Position numbers and translations under genes: made by a program | Assembly: GCA_004335635.1 (NCBI GenBank) | Contig: QAXH01003632.1 | Location: 1-29,690 of the forward strand | Reading direction: 5' to 3' | DNA: 29,690 nucleotides | Source of the DNA: Chloromonas sp. AAM2 | Taxonomy: Eukaryota; Chlorophyta; Chlorophyceae; Chlamydomonadales; Chlamydomonadaceae | Notes under the pieces: generated by a model | The model's database searches: none | What the model was told of the DNA's origin: nothing | Seen by the model: only the letters and a program-made list of their open reading frames with translations | Part shown: piece after piece, positions 1 through 12,096 of the stretch | Position numbering within the stretch: position 1 is the first letter of the stretch | How the letters are laid out: each line of letters starts with the position of its first letter

Positions 1-745
1 GAAATATGGTAAAGAGGTCAGCCCCTTGTAGGAGTAGCTCGGCATGACCCTGGCGGTTACATGAGGTCAAATAGATTGCATGACACTTGCCAATGCACTC
101 TACATGTAACTCGTCAGCGCCTTCAGTTTTGTTGGTTGACTGCCTTGTATACCGTACTGTTCAGCGAATTCTGGAACCTGATGGTCAAAAACAGTTACGA
201 ATCAGGTTTTTGGCTGTTTGAGCTTTTCACTTTTACGAACCTCAGATTTTTTGCACATTTTCGCCGTTGAAACGGCTTTGAAAACCACTGATACCGTGCC
301 ATCCAGCACTGGTTTTGGCACTGTTGTGCACCAGTATTAGTGAGTTTGCCTTTAAATCACACCTACAGCTTGTGCTGCAAGGCAGGGACTGTTTCTGACT
401 CAACGATTTTACGAACCTGGTTCTATGCCACCTTTGAGAATTTTGGTTTTACGAACCTCAGGGGTTTTTTTAATTCCGAGGCCAAAATTTGAGGACTTTT
501 ACGAAGCTGATTCCGAAATTCGCTGGACAACACGGTATGTATTTACACCAGGGAAGCCTTCAGAGGACACGGATGGGATGGGCCTTTGAACCAAGATATT
601 GTCGCACTCGCAGGACACAGATAGTGTCTGGCCTAGTTCACAACCAATTCATGCACTGATGATAACAGGTGTCTGAGGCACAGCACCAACAGGCATATCT
701 ACAATCGCGTGTGTGGCACTGCACCCACCTGTGATTTCCTCACAG
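1..745. other. Non-coding left edge, probably an intron of the kinase gene
   Basis: No convincing exon is seen here on either strand. The stretch is AT-richer than the exons and contains the inverted-repeat element at 152-535. Because the first recognisable kinase exon opens at an acceptor near 745 or 770 and the kinase core is missing, this stretch is most simply intronic, with the upstream exons lying before the window. That placement is inference. Confidence 0.5.
152..535. mobile_element. MITE-like non-autonomous TIR element, TA target-site duplication
   Basis: The two ends form an inverted repeat. Reading inward from 152 (CCGTACTGTTCAGCGAATT...) and inward on the minus strand from 535 (CCGTGTTGTCCAGCGAATT...), 22 of the first 29 positions match, and 6 of the 7 differences are C/T or A/G transitions. 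Both ends are flanked by TA (150-151 and 536-537), the duplication typical of Tc1/mariner-type elements. The 384 bp interior has no coding capacity. It carries four short direct copies of TTTTACGAAcCT at 231, 407, 447 and 497. It looks like an old, decayed miniature inverted-repeat element. Assignment to a superfamily rests only on the TA duplication. Confidence 0.6.
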
Positions 746-1523
746 CTGGCTGGCTGTGCGCTTCCTGCAGTGGGTTCAAGCCACCAAGCTGGGGCGGCTG
801 AGCCCCGATGAGCCCCTGGGCTTCCTGGTCCAGTTCCACCATGGACAGGAGATCCTGGTGAGTTGTGGGCGCACGTATTTGCAATGGAAACACGTATGTG
901 TACTGGGTACCATCATGGAGTGACTCAGAAACACGCCTTTAAAGGAGTGTGATGGAAGGAGTGTGGCCAGCCTGAACAGATAGACTAAGTGAGTGTAGAT
1001 GATGCATGCGCATAAGGTGTGACAGGAACACATGGACAGTGCTTGGTGAACATGCATTGACTTGTTTTGTGTGAGCATTCGCAGGAAATTGTGCGCGACT
1101 GCATGAAGTCCTGCAAAGAGCGCCCGACCATGACAGAGGTCAGCCAGCGGCTGGATGCCTGCCTGGAGACGATGAAGGTGTGTGGGGAACAGCAAAGGCA
1201 GTCAAGCAGAGCACATGACTGTTGGAGGCAATTCCATGCCCATGCCATGGAGGGGTGGGGTAATGTAAGGATTCAAGGTAACACACAGGGTGACATCATT
1301 CTGACAGCACAACAGAACACTCTAGATTACATGACAGGTTTACCCAGCAGCAGTTCATGTACTTGCATAGCATTCAGGCACCATGGTCTGTGTATAGATT
1401 TGCTCCTCACTCAGCCCACAACTGCAAACAAAACTGTGTGCACAGCTTGTGATGGTTATGCTGCGCATGACGCACATGCAGGAGGAACAGCTGGAGCGAC
1501 AGAGGCGCCAGCACCCTGCATGA
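746..1523 (+). CDS. Protein kinase, 3' end only (C-lobe and tail)
   Basis: Three exons are proposed: about 746-857 (the acceptor could instead be at 770), 1085-1177, and 1446-1523 (the acceptor could instead be at 1481). All junctions are phase 0 and the donors are GTGAGT and GTGTGT. The middle exon reads EIVRDCMKSCKERPTMTEVS, followed by a QRL-containing helix. This matches protein-kinase subdomain XI, in which the invariant Arg of the ERP motif closes the C-lobe. The last exon encodes a short charged tail ending in EEQLERQRRQHPA and a TGA. The ATP-binding and catalytic loops lie outside the window, so neither Ser/Thr versus Tyr specificity nor an accessory domain can be read. A candidate polyadenylation signal TGTAA lies at 1999-2003. 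The first exon (LGRLSPDEPLGFLVQFHHG) is less diagnostic than the second. Confidence 0.6.
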
Positions 1524-3281
1524 GCCGTCCTGCTGCCTGAAAGCTTGGGTCTGCAGAGTCGTCGTTGGCTGTGCCGTCTGCATCTCCCTCAGTGTCTGAA
1601 GGGGACGACAGATCGACAGATTTGTTCTTGCACCACCCTTGTTCGGGGTCCCATTGTTGCTGGCTGCACGGGCCCGTGTTTTCCTGCCTGTTCCCGCCAG
1701 AGTGCTTCATTTTCAGCGTGTTCAGTTGGAAGGCCTTGGCCACCTGCCAAACATTCGTGTTGGTTTCAGGCTTGATTTCAGTGTGTGTAGTTGAGGAGCT
1801 TGTCTCTGGCCTCACGCTCTACATGTTGCTTTTCCCGTACCATCCAATGATAGTTGAACGGCGGACACTTGCTTTAGCTGTTGGGGTTGCTGTCATGAGG
1901 GGTGGTAGGATCACCAAGCCCTGGGTCCGGTTCACATGCAGGGCTGCACTGCAAAAACAAAAAATGTTTGTTTCTGGGACAGTTCCAAGAACCAGTGTTG
2001 TAAAGGGGGAAGACGGGCAAATTCTTTGTGCCAATCGTGTTGGTGTTTGTCTTGTGGATTGGACTGAAACCCGTGGTTTGTTGTGGGATTCATGCCCGCA
2101 GGGTTCATGCCAGAGTACAGGGTCCTGGGTCTATGCCTCAAAACTCGGTAATTTAAGTTGCCAGTTGCCTGACTCTCTTGAGCATGCTTGTGTGCTGCGC
2201 GCGTAGACGCCCCACACTCTGCTTCAAGCCCTCTTGGCAAACTGGCAAACATCTTGTGTTTTGCTAGGCCGATGGTATATATAGAGACATAACAGCAAGG
2301 GGCGCCACCTGCACCGGTGGTCACATGTGATGCAACTGCAGGGCTGCTTCCAACCCTCCTGCTGCTCCTGCCCCTGCGGGTTCTGCTCCTATTGATTGCA
2401 ATGGCGTGGTTCTTTAGAATAGAGGTGCAGGAAAAGTGGCGCAACAGGACACGTTGTCACAACTGTAGCACTCCTGCAGCGCTTCCTGTAGAACGGCTGT
2501 GGTCACCGAGTTATGTCTTGTCACGATGTGCTTTTTACATACTGCTACCCCTGTTGGACGACATCCTGCAGTAACTGGTCCATGCTGTGACACCGCTGAA
2601 CCCGGACCAGTCAAACCCTACATCTGCACATCTGTCTGTCACAATCTGCAGCAACGCATACTTTGCTGCTTGATCAGAAACCCGTTCAATGTGTCTGCTG
2701 CTGGAATGCCCAGCTTATGGGGATATACGCCCCTTTTGGGTCTAACAAGGTTTGCGGTCAGGATAGCACCTCGAGGGGTGACCACCACCATAACTATGGC
2801 GGTGTGTCGTAATCCCCTTCACTTGTAGGTTGGCCAGGTCTCTAGGAATAGGAAACACTTGCAGTGGATACCTGGGCGTCCCAGAAATTCGAAATTCATA
2901 CCACAGCCAGGTTGTGCTAAGTGCTGCTAGAAACGGACCTGCACATCTGTTGCAACATATGCACATACCACAAGCGTATCACAAGCGTCATGTATTTCAT
3001 CCTCATTGGCAGGACATGGTTTCAGACCAACCATGACAGCATCATTATGCTCACTCACTACAAAGTGGCATGGCTACTGGCACCCTCAGCAAAGGGCCAC
3101 CAGGCAGTCAGTGCTCCAAATATGTCACCATCCACAAACAACACATGCCAGTGAAACGCATTGTTTCCCAGCAGATCCAGGCCTGTTTGCGCCATCACTG
3201 TGTCATCTGAGTTTCCTACCACCAAAGCCATACTGGAAAAAAAGCATCCTTCCACCCGTGTACACGCACTCGACAGCTTAT
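1524..3281. other. Convergent spacer between kinase and USP 3' ends
   Basis: This 1.76 kb stretch lies tail-to-tail between the kinase stop and the USP stop and presumably holds both 3' UTRs. TGTAA motifs occur on the plus strand at 1999-2003 and on the minus strand at 2535-2539, either of which could be a polyadenylation signal. A TATATATAG string lies near 2275 but has no credible gene after it. No conserved protein was recognised in any frame. Confidence 0.5.
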
Positions 3282-6200
3282 TCATTTCTTCCCAGACCTC
3301 TTCTTCTTTCCGGATTTCTTCTTGCTTGGTGTGGTCGAGCCACCGGCACCAGCTGCAGGAGCCGATACCTCTTCCTCCCCCTCCCCTTCCTCCCCCTCCT
3401 CGTCCGCACCACCAGCATTGCTGGCTGCAGTAGCTGCCGTAGCAGCCGCTGGCATGAACACAGGCGCCGCAGCAGAAAGTGTGCCAGTGGGTGTGCCTGG
3501 GGCTTTGGCAGCTGCTGTGTCTGCCGCTGGTGCTGCAACTGGAGCTGCCAGCACATCAGCTGCTGCAGCTGGTCCTGCAGCTGGTGCAGCTTGTTGTGCT
3601 GATGCTAGCAAGCCGGTCGCTTCTCCTGCCGCAGGGGTGGCTGCTGCATGGCCCAGCGGCGATGGCCGGGGAACTGATGCGGTCACCGGGGGTTCTGGTA
3701 CAGATGCAGTGGGAGTGAGGACTCCAGCAGGTGTGGATGGTGGGGTGATGGGTATAGCCTCTTGTTGGGGCAACAAGCCCACTGTGTAGTCGCCAGCCTT
3801 GTCAAAAGTGTACTCGGCAGTTTCTGTCTTGACCACACGGAATCCCCTGCAGCCAACCAGGCCACCACAAGTGTGCATCAGAAGCTAACAAATGAGTGTT
3901 TGCTGTGGCTCACTGTCTGCCAAGCAGCGCCTGCCACGGGGGCCTCCATACAAAGTACGCAGGAATTCACCAAGTACTACTAATGCTGACCGACACAACG
4001 AAGATTGCTCTTAGAACTGAAATGGAATGACAAAATCTGGTACCCGTTGTGCAAGTGTATAGATTCAGCCTCACACATGGCCTCACCTGATTTTCTCCTC
4101 CTCCCTTGCCGGTTCCCCGTCCTTGAGTAGCTCCCACGTCCAGCCGGCGTTGCTGACGGTCAGTGCACCCACGCGCACGTTGGCGCCGGGCACCGTGCGG
4201 ATCACCAGTGCGCCCTGGACCTGCACACACAAGGGGGACAACACAACGACAAGTGCAGTCACAACAGCATCTACAGGGGCCAGTCAAATCCGGCCAAAAC
4301 CAAATGTCAAGTCGGAGTCAAGCCAGGTGCTACAAGGGGGACGGACGAGCAGAGTTGCAACAGCAGCCTTGGTGAACGCCCTCCTCCGTCCAGCCCACCA
4401 GCCAACGGGCCATCAGTCAACAGTCCAGCTAACAATCTCTGCCATCACCACCAGCCTGTGCCACTGACAACTGCCGTTACCACGCAAAACACACCTGCAA
4501 CCTGGACACATTGCCCCTGCACCCCACAGCTTGCACAGTCACACACTCGATGCAGCACACCACACCTCACTGCAGCACCTATGACATTCCGCTACGACCC
4601 CAGATTGTGCCCCATCCCCACACCAGGTATATTAATGCCTGGATGCATTGCACCTGCACCACACAGACTGCACACTCAGCCTGCAACAGACATTCCTCCT
4701 TGCATAATCAGTCCTTGCGGCACCAGTGCATGTCCTGATGGCGACAGCCTAGCTCTAGACACTCCAGCAAACACACCTGCAGAGGTCCCTCCACTTGGAT
4801 GCTTGGCCCGTCAACTATCAGCACAGCGCCCTTTGCCAGGCTGATGGCGCCTGTTGCCACCTTGCTGTGGACACTGCTCAGCACGGGCGCCCACTCCGGC
4901 GCCAGCGCCACCCTAGGGGTCATTTGAACAGGGATGCCGTTGAATGTGGCCGGTTCATCGGGGGGCATGCGGGCACCACACAGCTGCTCTAGCATGGCGC
5001 AGTTAACCCGGTAGATATCCATCTCACCTGGCAAAGGGCAAAGCACATGCATAGTGTGAGGAAGTGTGAGAGTGCATGTATGACACACATTACCTGGCTA
5101 CAGAGCAGTGAGTGGTAGAGGCTGGTGTGCCAAGTGTTAACACAATGGCGGCGGCACAGGTGCATACTTGTTCATTTGGGGACCAGATTGACGATACCGC
5201 TGATGGCACTAGTTGGCGGTACCGCCAAGTGTGAGCCGAGAGTGCATGTGCTGAACGGCAGGGAGCTGAAAGGGAGCACAGAGTAATGTACAACATTACA
5301 ATAGCACTGGGCCATGAACATCATCAGGGCCATGCATGTATCAAGCACTGAGCAGTGCCAGTAAGTCGTGAGTGACGCTTGTTTCCAGTTGTGGTTGCCA
5401 AGGTGTCCCTTATGTAAGCAGTTTGTGGTCAGGTCTCACCGGTCGTGGCCGAGTGTGTAGGGCTGCCCTCCTTTGCCTTGGCCTGGGCATCGGCCACATT
5501 GTTCTTCACTGGGCTGTACGACGCCCACACCTGCACAACCAGTACCCAGACATTGGATAGACATTTCAATGAAGGGGACATACTTCCAAAAAGAACACGG
5601 GGCACTAAAAATGAAGTCTGGAGTACCACCGGCCAAGTGGTTCTGCCCAGTATCCAGCCTGGACTTGGCAAAATTGTGATGAGAAGGAGCTGCACAAAAC
5701 AGAAAGTCACTGGCAAAGATAACAGGGTGCAGGGAACAGACAGTCTGCAAACTCTCTTGTACTGTCGTTTAGAATAGAAAGGAGCAACACTGCGAGAAAC
5801 CCAGCCGTGACTTCAGAAACAAGTTGTACCTATTAGAAATGAAGTATTCATCCCAAGATGAAATGAAAACCAGGACCGCAGGGAGGCAAAGCTCAGCTAT
5901 TGCACAGTAGAGCCGGCACGTGTGCGCACCTGGTTGACGGTTGTGAAGCCCACTTTGGCACTGGAGGGCAGGGCCCTGGGGTAGTCCTGTGGGCACAACA
6001 CTTGTGGTTTGAGTTGCAACTCATTGCTTGTGCGCAGCACAATGAACTCAAGTGCACTGCTTACACGGTCATCTGGTGACAAGCAGTAGCATCACCATAA
6101 TCCGTCTGACATGAATGTGAACTGTGTGGAAATGGCCGCAGCTGGAATGCCCACCTATCGAAGAAACAGCAGCGCTGTGTTTGCATGAGGCACCAGCCGG

Positions 6201-9200
6201 ATAGACTCAGGGCGCCATGCTATGAGTGGTGCCAGAAAGTGCAGGCAAGGTCAAGCGCTGGCATTGAAGTTGGGTTGTAATGTCACCCAAAGCGTGCCTA
6301 GTGCCCCACCTGCATCATGCACTCCAGGCGCGTAGAGCTCTTGAAGGCGGTCTTGCTTGCGTCCTTGTACCTGCAGACGGGCAGGCTTGGTGAGGATGAC
6401 AGTAAGGGCAAGGAAGGAAGGACAATCTCAAGTCTGCCACATCCCATGCCCATAAAATCACAATCACAAGTATCACAAGTGAAGTCGCCAACGCTGACTT
6501 TTGATGCAGCCATCATAAACTGGGTCAATCAAAGTAGACATCATCTCAATCACAGTTTGCTAACACATCATCTCAGCTGCAGTGCCCCAGCCACCCACTT
6601 TGGATTGACAAACTCTGAAATGATGCCTCCTGTGCTGTGCAGCTGGTGCACGTAGCTGTCCAACTTGATGATCAGCTGGTTGATGTTGCCCGGGTAGGGG
6701 GACCAGCCTGCGGGCGATGCAAGCAAGCAGAATGCATTGGAATTCACATGCGGGTTCGGGCATTCAGTGATGGGCACATCAATCTCGCCAATGTGCAGTA
6801 ACAATAACACGGTAGGCTCCTGAAGTTGGGAAGCTACTGAAACTCATGTCTGGGATCAACAGGTGCGCAGATGTGGTGCTTGGCTGTCACGGCAGCTGGC
6901 GGCCTAAGAAGCGGCAAAGCAGCGGCAAAGCGCATATGAACTGGCAGTATCATAGCATGAATCACTCCTGCACTACTGAGCTGCCACAATGTGTCACGGA
7001 CAACTGCTGTACCCTAACAGTACCATGTGTATGCCATGGGACTGTGGCCATTGATGGGGCAGGCTTCGTGCACAAGCAGCATGCGAGCGGTTCCCACCTG
7101 ATGCGTCATTGACATCCCCCTGTGGGCTGACTGTACCGCGCAGGAGTGGGTCCAGCTGGTTGTACTGCAATCAGGACATTTAGAGAACGAAAACAAACCC
7201 TTGCCAGAAAGCCCAAGCCGTTGAAGCGAACCAGAAAATAGACCCCCAGAAACACCACGACAACCTTTAGGCAATAAAGGGACAAAACACACAGCGCAGA
7301 GAACACACTGGGAACAACCTGCTGTGTCAGTGGCTCCTGTGATGAAGCTGATACATGATTGCCCTAGTGCTTTCAGTCTTAGGCGCACCTCAACATTGAT
7401 GGTGAGGCTGCTGCCGTCCACATGTTTCAGGCAGGCAATGGCACCAATGGCCTGCGCGCAGTGGAATAGCACGCAATAACAAGAGAAACAGTGTGTGTGG
7501 TTGAAGCATACCATCAGCATGCAAAGTGAGGCAATTGAAAGCCGGGAGCAGAGCGTGAGTATGGCATGCTCAACAACGCCATGGTGCATGGAGTGGTAGT
7601 GGCTCGCCATGTTAAGTCAGAAGGTAGCTGCATGTAGCTGCTCACGCTTGCTCTACCGACTGGCTTCTCAACAACAGTCTCCCATGTCTGGTGCTGCAGG
7701 CATGTCGTAACCCTTTCCATGCATGGCTAAGTAGCACTGGTGTGCTCTTGCAAGCCCTTGCTTTGTCCTTGCTTCTGCAGAATGTCATGCTGGATGTAGC
7801 CCGTTCCCTTATACAACATCATGCCCCTACACTCTTTGTCACTCTACCACAATCACCACCACCACCAGCCCGGCGCCAAGAACATGAGGCGCAGAGTCGA
7901 AGCACCAGCAGCATGCACAAATCAGGCAATCAGGGGACAAGTGCTGAGCATATGGCATGCTCGAAACATTCATTACCACCACCATCACCACCACCACCAC
8001 CACTGCCATCCATGCAAGCCTGCGCCCCTGCCTACCTCCTTTGCTTTCCTAGGCACCGCCAGGCTGTTCATGTCGTAGTTGTGGCGTGCACTGACACCCA
8101 GAGCGGCGGTCAGGGCGCGGAACACCTGTGCATTGGTGTCCTGTGGGCGACACAGGGCAGCACACCAGTGTCAGGGTGGCTACACTTGCCCAGGCGACTG
8201 TTGTTAGTACCAGTTGTACCTTGAGTATGACTGTTGCTGCATCTTACCAGGAGTGCAATTGATGATGTTCCACTGCCTCTGTCATCATGGCGGACACACC
8301 CATGCATGTGCGGTCGTGGGTGTCCAGTACCTCAAATCATGCAGCAATGTACTAGCAAGGCTTCTCAATTAGCTCGCATTCAACAGCTGACGCTGTGCAT
8401 GCTCAGGTATAAGACACTGACCGCCAATGCATTTGCAAGCGGTCTGGTGTACGTTCCTTCTCAAAACCTGACCTTACCTGAAAGAATGCGACCCACTTGA
8501 AGCCATGGTTGTGCCAGCGCTTGGCCAGACCGGAGGAGTGCAGCAGTGCGTGCACATCACCATGACCATGGGGTTTGGTCTGCAGCACCATGTCAGCATT
8601 CACATGGACGAAGTCTAGCGCACTGCAGGCAACTCACAATGCAGCCGCCTCAGACATGCAACCCACAGTAGCTCGTGTGACGGGTAGACCTGTGTGCACT
8701 GGGCTACAGGAAGCAAAGGTGAAGCGCGTGTGTGAAGCATTCCCATGCCATGAACGATCATATGATCTGACAACACGAGTATGACTGACGCCCAGTGACT
8801 GTACCAGCATATTATGGACCCAGCAATCACCTGAATTGTGTACGAGTCCGCTGGGTCCAGCGCTAGGGAGGCGTCGTTGTCGATGAGGCAGGCGACCTTC
8901 TCCTGCTTGATCAAGTGGACCTGCATAGGCCGCCACAGGAACAGCATCAGGTGGGCATACAGAACAGCACAACGAGGTGTGCATGGCATGGCCACTTGTC
9001 ATGCTGACTGCACTGCTCATGCTTGGCGTGCCTCTACACAATGTGGACCATGCTTCAAATTGGTTATGCGTGTCCTCTTGCTTGCTTCCTTTCCCATGCT
9101 GCCTGTCTCTGCCACCTCTGAATCCCCGTCTGTTTGTGCAGGACCTGAAAGGCAACAAAGGAGTTGCACCGACCGACATTTCCTGTGAACCAAGTGTCGC

Positions 9201-12096
9201 TACGCCTGCACCGGCCATCAGCATGTGGTTCCTTCCTTCCTATCCTTGCTGACTATCCCTGCCATCCTTCAATGGCCCTTCCCGTCCGACCTGTGCCTTG
9301 TCCAGTCCAAAGTACTTGTGAGACTCCAGCAGCGCTAAGGTGCGGGCGTGGGTGTCATCGCTGGTCATGATGGCAAAGGGCAGCTTCTTGGTGGCTCCTG
9401 ATGACACCTGCACAGCAAGAGGGGCATGAAGTGGCAGCTGGATACATGAAGGGCATCTGCACATGGACACAACGGAATCTGAATAAACTGGGGTGAGCAA
9501 CAAAAGAGGCAAGGCGAACAAACGTTCCAAAAGGTTGACACATGTACATGAAGGATGCTGAACAAACCGAACCAAAAGAGGCAAGGTGAACAAACGCAAG
9601 TAGCAAGGCGGCACGCACATAGCAGTCATATCCCTTTTCCCCTTGCACATCATTTCCTCTTGGCATCAGTTTTGCCTGTGGGAATCGTCTCGCCTTGTCT
9701 CGCCTAAAACAGGGCCTCTTGGGGTCAATAAGGGGTCCATTCGACAGCTCTTGATGAGAGGATCACAATGACATAGGTATCTTTCACATCCATCGCCTTC
9801 CAGGCGCCATATTTGTGGTGAGTGGCCTGGTTTGTAAGAAAAGAAACCAGACCCGTAAGCGTGCATGCAATGGCAAACTCTTCTCCATCCCTGACCTGCA
9901 GAGCCTTGATGAAGCGTGCATACAGCTCCAGGAAGCTCCACCCGCTGGCGCTCTCACAGGGCAGGGCAACCTGCATGCGGCCAGCACAAGCACACATGAT
10001 GTGCTTTAATGTGCTGTGTGCTCAGGAACCTCCTCGGAACTGGAGTGAACTGCACACCAGGCACACATGGAAACATGAATTCCTTCTGGCTTATCAGTAT
10101 CCTTTATCAGCAAGGCGGTAAGACATCCAAACAACAGATTTGATGAGTTTCCTTGGGCATGTGGACGTATGCACAAGGCAGACCAGCATCCAGCAGACAG
10201 CGCATGGTGAAGCTACTGCGTCTGCACAGTGCCCTGCCCCGCCCAGGTCCCACCTTGATGCCGCTGTATCCCAGGCGCTCACCCAGTCCGCCCGCCACGA
10301 GCACAAACGCGGTGGAGGCCGCCTGAGCCAGGCCATCCTACACGCACAGTACACACAACACATGGTTGGGGAGGGTTTGATCGTGTGCGCTGACGTGGCA
10401 GAGTGCCCTCATGTGTTGCGGACATGACTCAGTGTTGTGCAGCTAGCACAGTAAGCTCAAGGTGGACCACAATCACATCAGGTTTATACTGGAATTGTTT
10501 TTTGTTTAGGAGCTCCCGTATAGACTGGTTATACATCTTACGGGCGGAGTTGATCAAAAATGGCCTCGGCTTTTTGAACACTGAACCACTTTTGGAAACC
10601 ACCCAGAAACGGCTCAGAATTACATGAAACAGGGCCCAAAATCGATTCGTGCAAGTGGTTCAGAGATACCCACTCCCTCATATGGTCATTTTCTATTCTG
10701 ACCCCCGGCCCCCCGCCCCGCGCCCCGGTAATCAAATAGACAAACACAAGGTGAATAGTGCTATGAGCTGGCTTGTATAGGCCCCACAAGACCTTCCTGG
10801 TCAGAGCTCTGCCTATTCTTGCTCATGGGTTGGCTGTTTCCACGAAAGCCCATTGAATTTCATTGGCTGGCCAGCAGCCAGTGGAGCTCAATCCTGTAGC
10901 TGCCATCACACTCAATCAATGCCTCTGACTGCCCCCACCTGTTCAAGGTCAAGGAAGTCAGGCGTGGCAAAATCCAGCTTCTCCCCATGTGGCACACTGG
11001 GAGTTAAACCCTCAAATGGGTTGCGACCTGTGGAGCACACACACCAGGAACAGCAAGGCAGGTCAGGGGAGCAACACACGGAGTGCAGCGCGATGGCAGC
11101 TTGGCTTTGGCTGCTAAACAAGCAAACAAAGAAGGAAAATACGTGATACACACTGATCGGCCACAGTCCTTGCCTGTGCCTGAGTAGTGCTGACTCTCTC
11201 TTCTGTGTAGCTATCAAGCGCTGTTGCACTGTGCTTGTGGCACCAGATGAAACACCGCCTTGCAGGCAGCTCACAGCTCTAGCGCCCCGACGCCATGTCC
11301 ATCACTGGGTGGCAAGTGCAAACTGTGTCAGAAAGTTGTCCAGTTTACAGCGGAGCTCTCACCCTGACCCTGTGCTTCACTGACCTTCCTTTGAGTCCTG
11401 CAGCAGCTTCTTAGCATTGTCCACGTAGGCGCACAGGCCGCCATGGTAGCTGGCGTTGAGCGTCATGAGCTGAGTAACTAGCTTGCGCTTCAAGGCGTCC
11501 TACGGGCATGGCACAGGCAAACTCAGGGCATGCCAAAAGGACAGAAGAGCAGGCGTTTCATGCCAGATGGCTTTGTGCAAAGCGCAAACCACAGATCTGT
11601 TCACAGTGCATGTTAGCCTACCTGCGTCCCAGGCGCTGGCCATGCTGCAAACAAGTGCGCTTGCCCGCGTGCCAAGAGATCCTTGATCAGGGCCAACTCC
11701 TGCAACATGTGCACCGCATGCACAAGAACAGTGCTTGGAGTGTAGCACGGTGGAAGTGCAACCTGCAACTTAGGTACAAACACGTTGTGGAAGCCAGACA
11801 AAATTATAATAACAGACATGGTCACACCTGGCACAGGAAGGACACTGTCACAATGGGTAAACATGACATGTGAGGTGCAGCATGAGGACAACCAACTTAC
11901 CGACAAGGCTGTTGCGGGATATCCTGGTTCTGAGTGTACTCAAGTCTGACTTTTACGCCCTGACTAATGCAGCAGGTCCCCTGCAGGGCTGGAAAAGCGC
12001 CCTCACCTTGTTCCCAAACAGCTTCTCATTCCCCTTCAGCACCAGTGCAACCTGCTCATCTACTGGAGCACCATATGTCTCCCTGCATAATGGCAT
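3282..12096 (-). CDS. USP: UDP-sugar pyrophosphorylase (USP), 19 exons, 780 aa, with C-terminal extension
   Basis: Converts sugar-1-phosphates plus UTP into UDP-sugars, with broad substrate range in plants. Exons in coding order: 12096-12007, 11699-11622, 11499-11385, 11027-10939, 10337-10254, 9970-9896, 9407-9291, 8920-8831, 8579-8478, 8140-8036, 7451-7389, 7164-7098, 6707-6599, 6370-6310, 5986-5930, 5530-5440, 5027-4777, 4220-4087, 3846-3282. All introns are GT-AG, phases match, and the total is 2343 nt. The start is the first ATG after an in-frame TGA. Visible motifs are the nucleotide-binding loop [16 protein letters not shown] (137-152), [14 protein letters not shown] (192-205), [10 protein letters not shown] (247-256), NINQLI (about 366-371) and [13 protein letters not shown] (407-419). 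A beta-helix-like C-terminal domain ends in IRGFRVVK (592-599). Plant USPs end near here at about 615 aa. This protein continues about 160 residues: Ala/Pro/Thr-rich, then acidic, then a Lys-rich tail ([14 protein letters not shown]). Confidence 0.95.
5213..5228. repeat. Perfect 16 bp palindrome in a USP intron
   Basis: TTGGCGGTACCGCCAA is its own reverse complement. It lies in the intron between the USP exons at 5440-5530 and 4777-5027. No function can be read from it; it may be chance or a dyad binding site. Confidence 0.5.
7854..8003. repeat. Two (ACC)n microsatellite tracts in a USP intron
   Basis: Runs of ACC/CAC occur at about 7854-7866 and 7975-8003, the second broken once by ATC. Both sit in the USP intron 7452-8035, the second ending about 30 bp before the donor side of the exon at 8036-8140. 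They give His- or Pro-rich reading frames on the plus strand that are not genes. Confidence 0.8.
9501..9596. repeat. Near-identical 24 bp direct repeat pair in a USP intron
   Basis: CAAAAGAGGCAAGGCGAACA followed by AACG at 9501-9524 recurs at 9573-9596 with one C/T difference. The start-to-start spacing is 72 bp. Both copies lie in the USP intron between the exons at 9896-9970 and 9291-9407. Confidence 0.7.
10581..10663. repeat. Inverted repeat, 11 bp perfect arms, in a USP intron
   Basis: CTGAACCACTT at 10581-10591 pairs with AAGTGGTTCAG at 10653-10663, leaving a loop of 61 bases. It lies in the 601 bp USP intron 10338-10938, next to the G-quadruplex motif at 10702-10726. It could be the remnant of a small transposon, but no clean ends or target duplication were found. 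Confidence 0.45.
10702..10726 (-). other. G-quadruplex motif on the USP sense strand, intronic
   Basis: The plus strand shows C-runs of 5, 6, 4 and 4 separated by 2, 1 and 3 bases. The minus strand, which is the USP transcript strand, therefore reads G4-N3-G4-N1-G6-N2-G5. This meets the standard four-run G-quadruplex pattern with very short loops. It would be present in unspliced USP RNA, in the intron at 10338-10938. The rest of the intron is not GC-rich, so the tract stands out locally. Confidence 0.75.

Noticed and set aside
2317..2574. Hydrophobic plus-strand frame (Leu-rich, 85 codons) after a TATATATAG string
   Set aside because: It lacks an ATG start, resembles no known protein, and is in the convergent kinase/USP spacer.
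3322..3789. Long Ala/Val-rich plus-strand frame
   Set aside because: It is the antisense shadow of the GC-rich USP C-terminal extension, whose minus-strand reading joins in phase to the rest of USP.
9130..9190. Good-looking acceptor (TTTGTGCAG|GACCTG) on the plus strand inside USP
   Set aside because: No plus-strand donor or coding frame goes with it, and it is inside a USP intron on the opposite strand.
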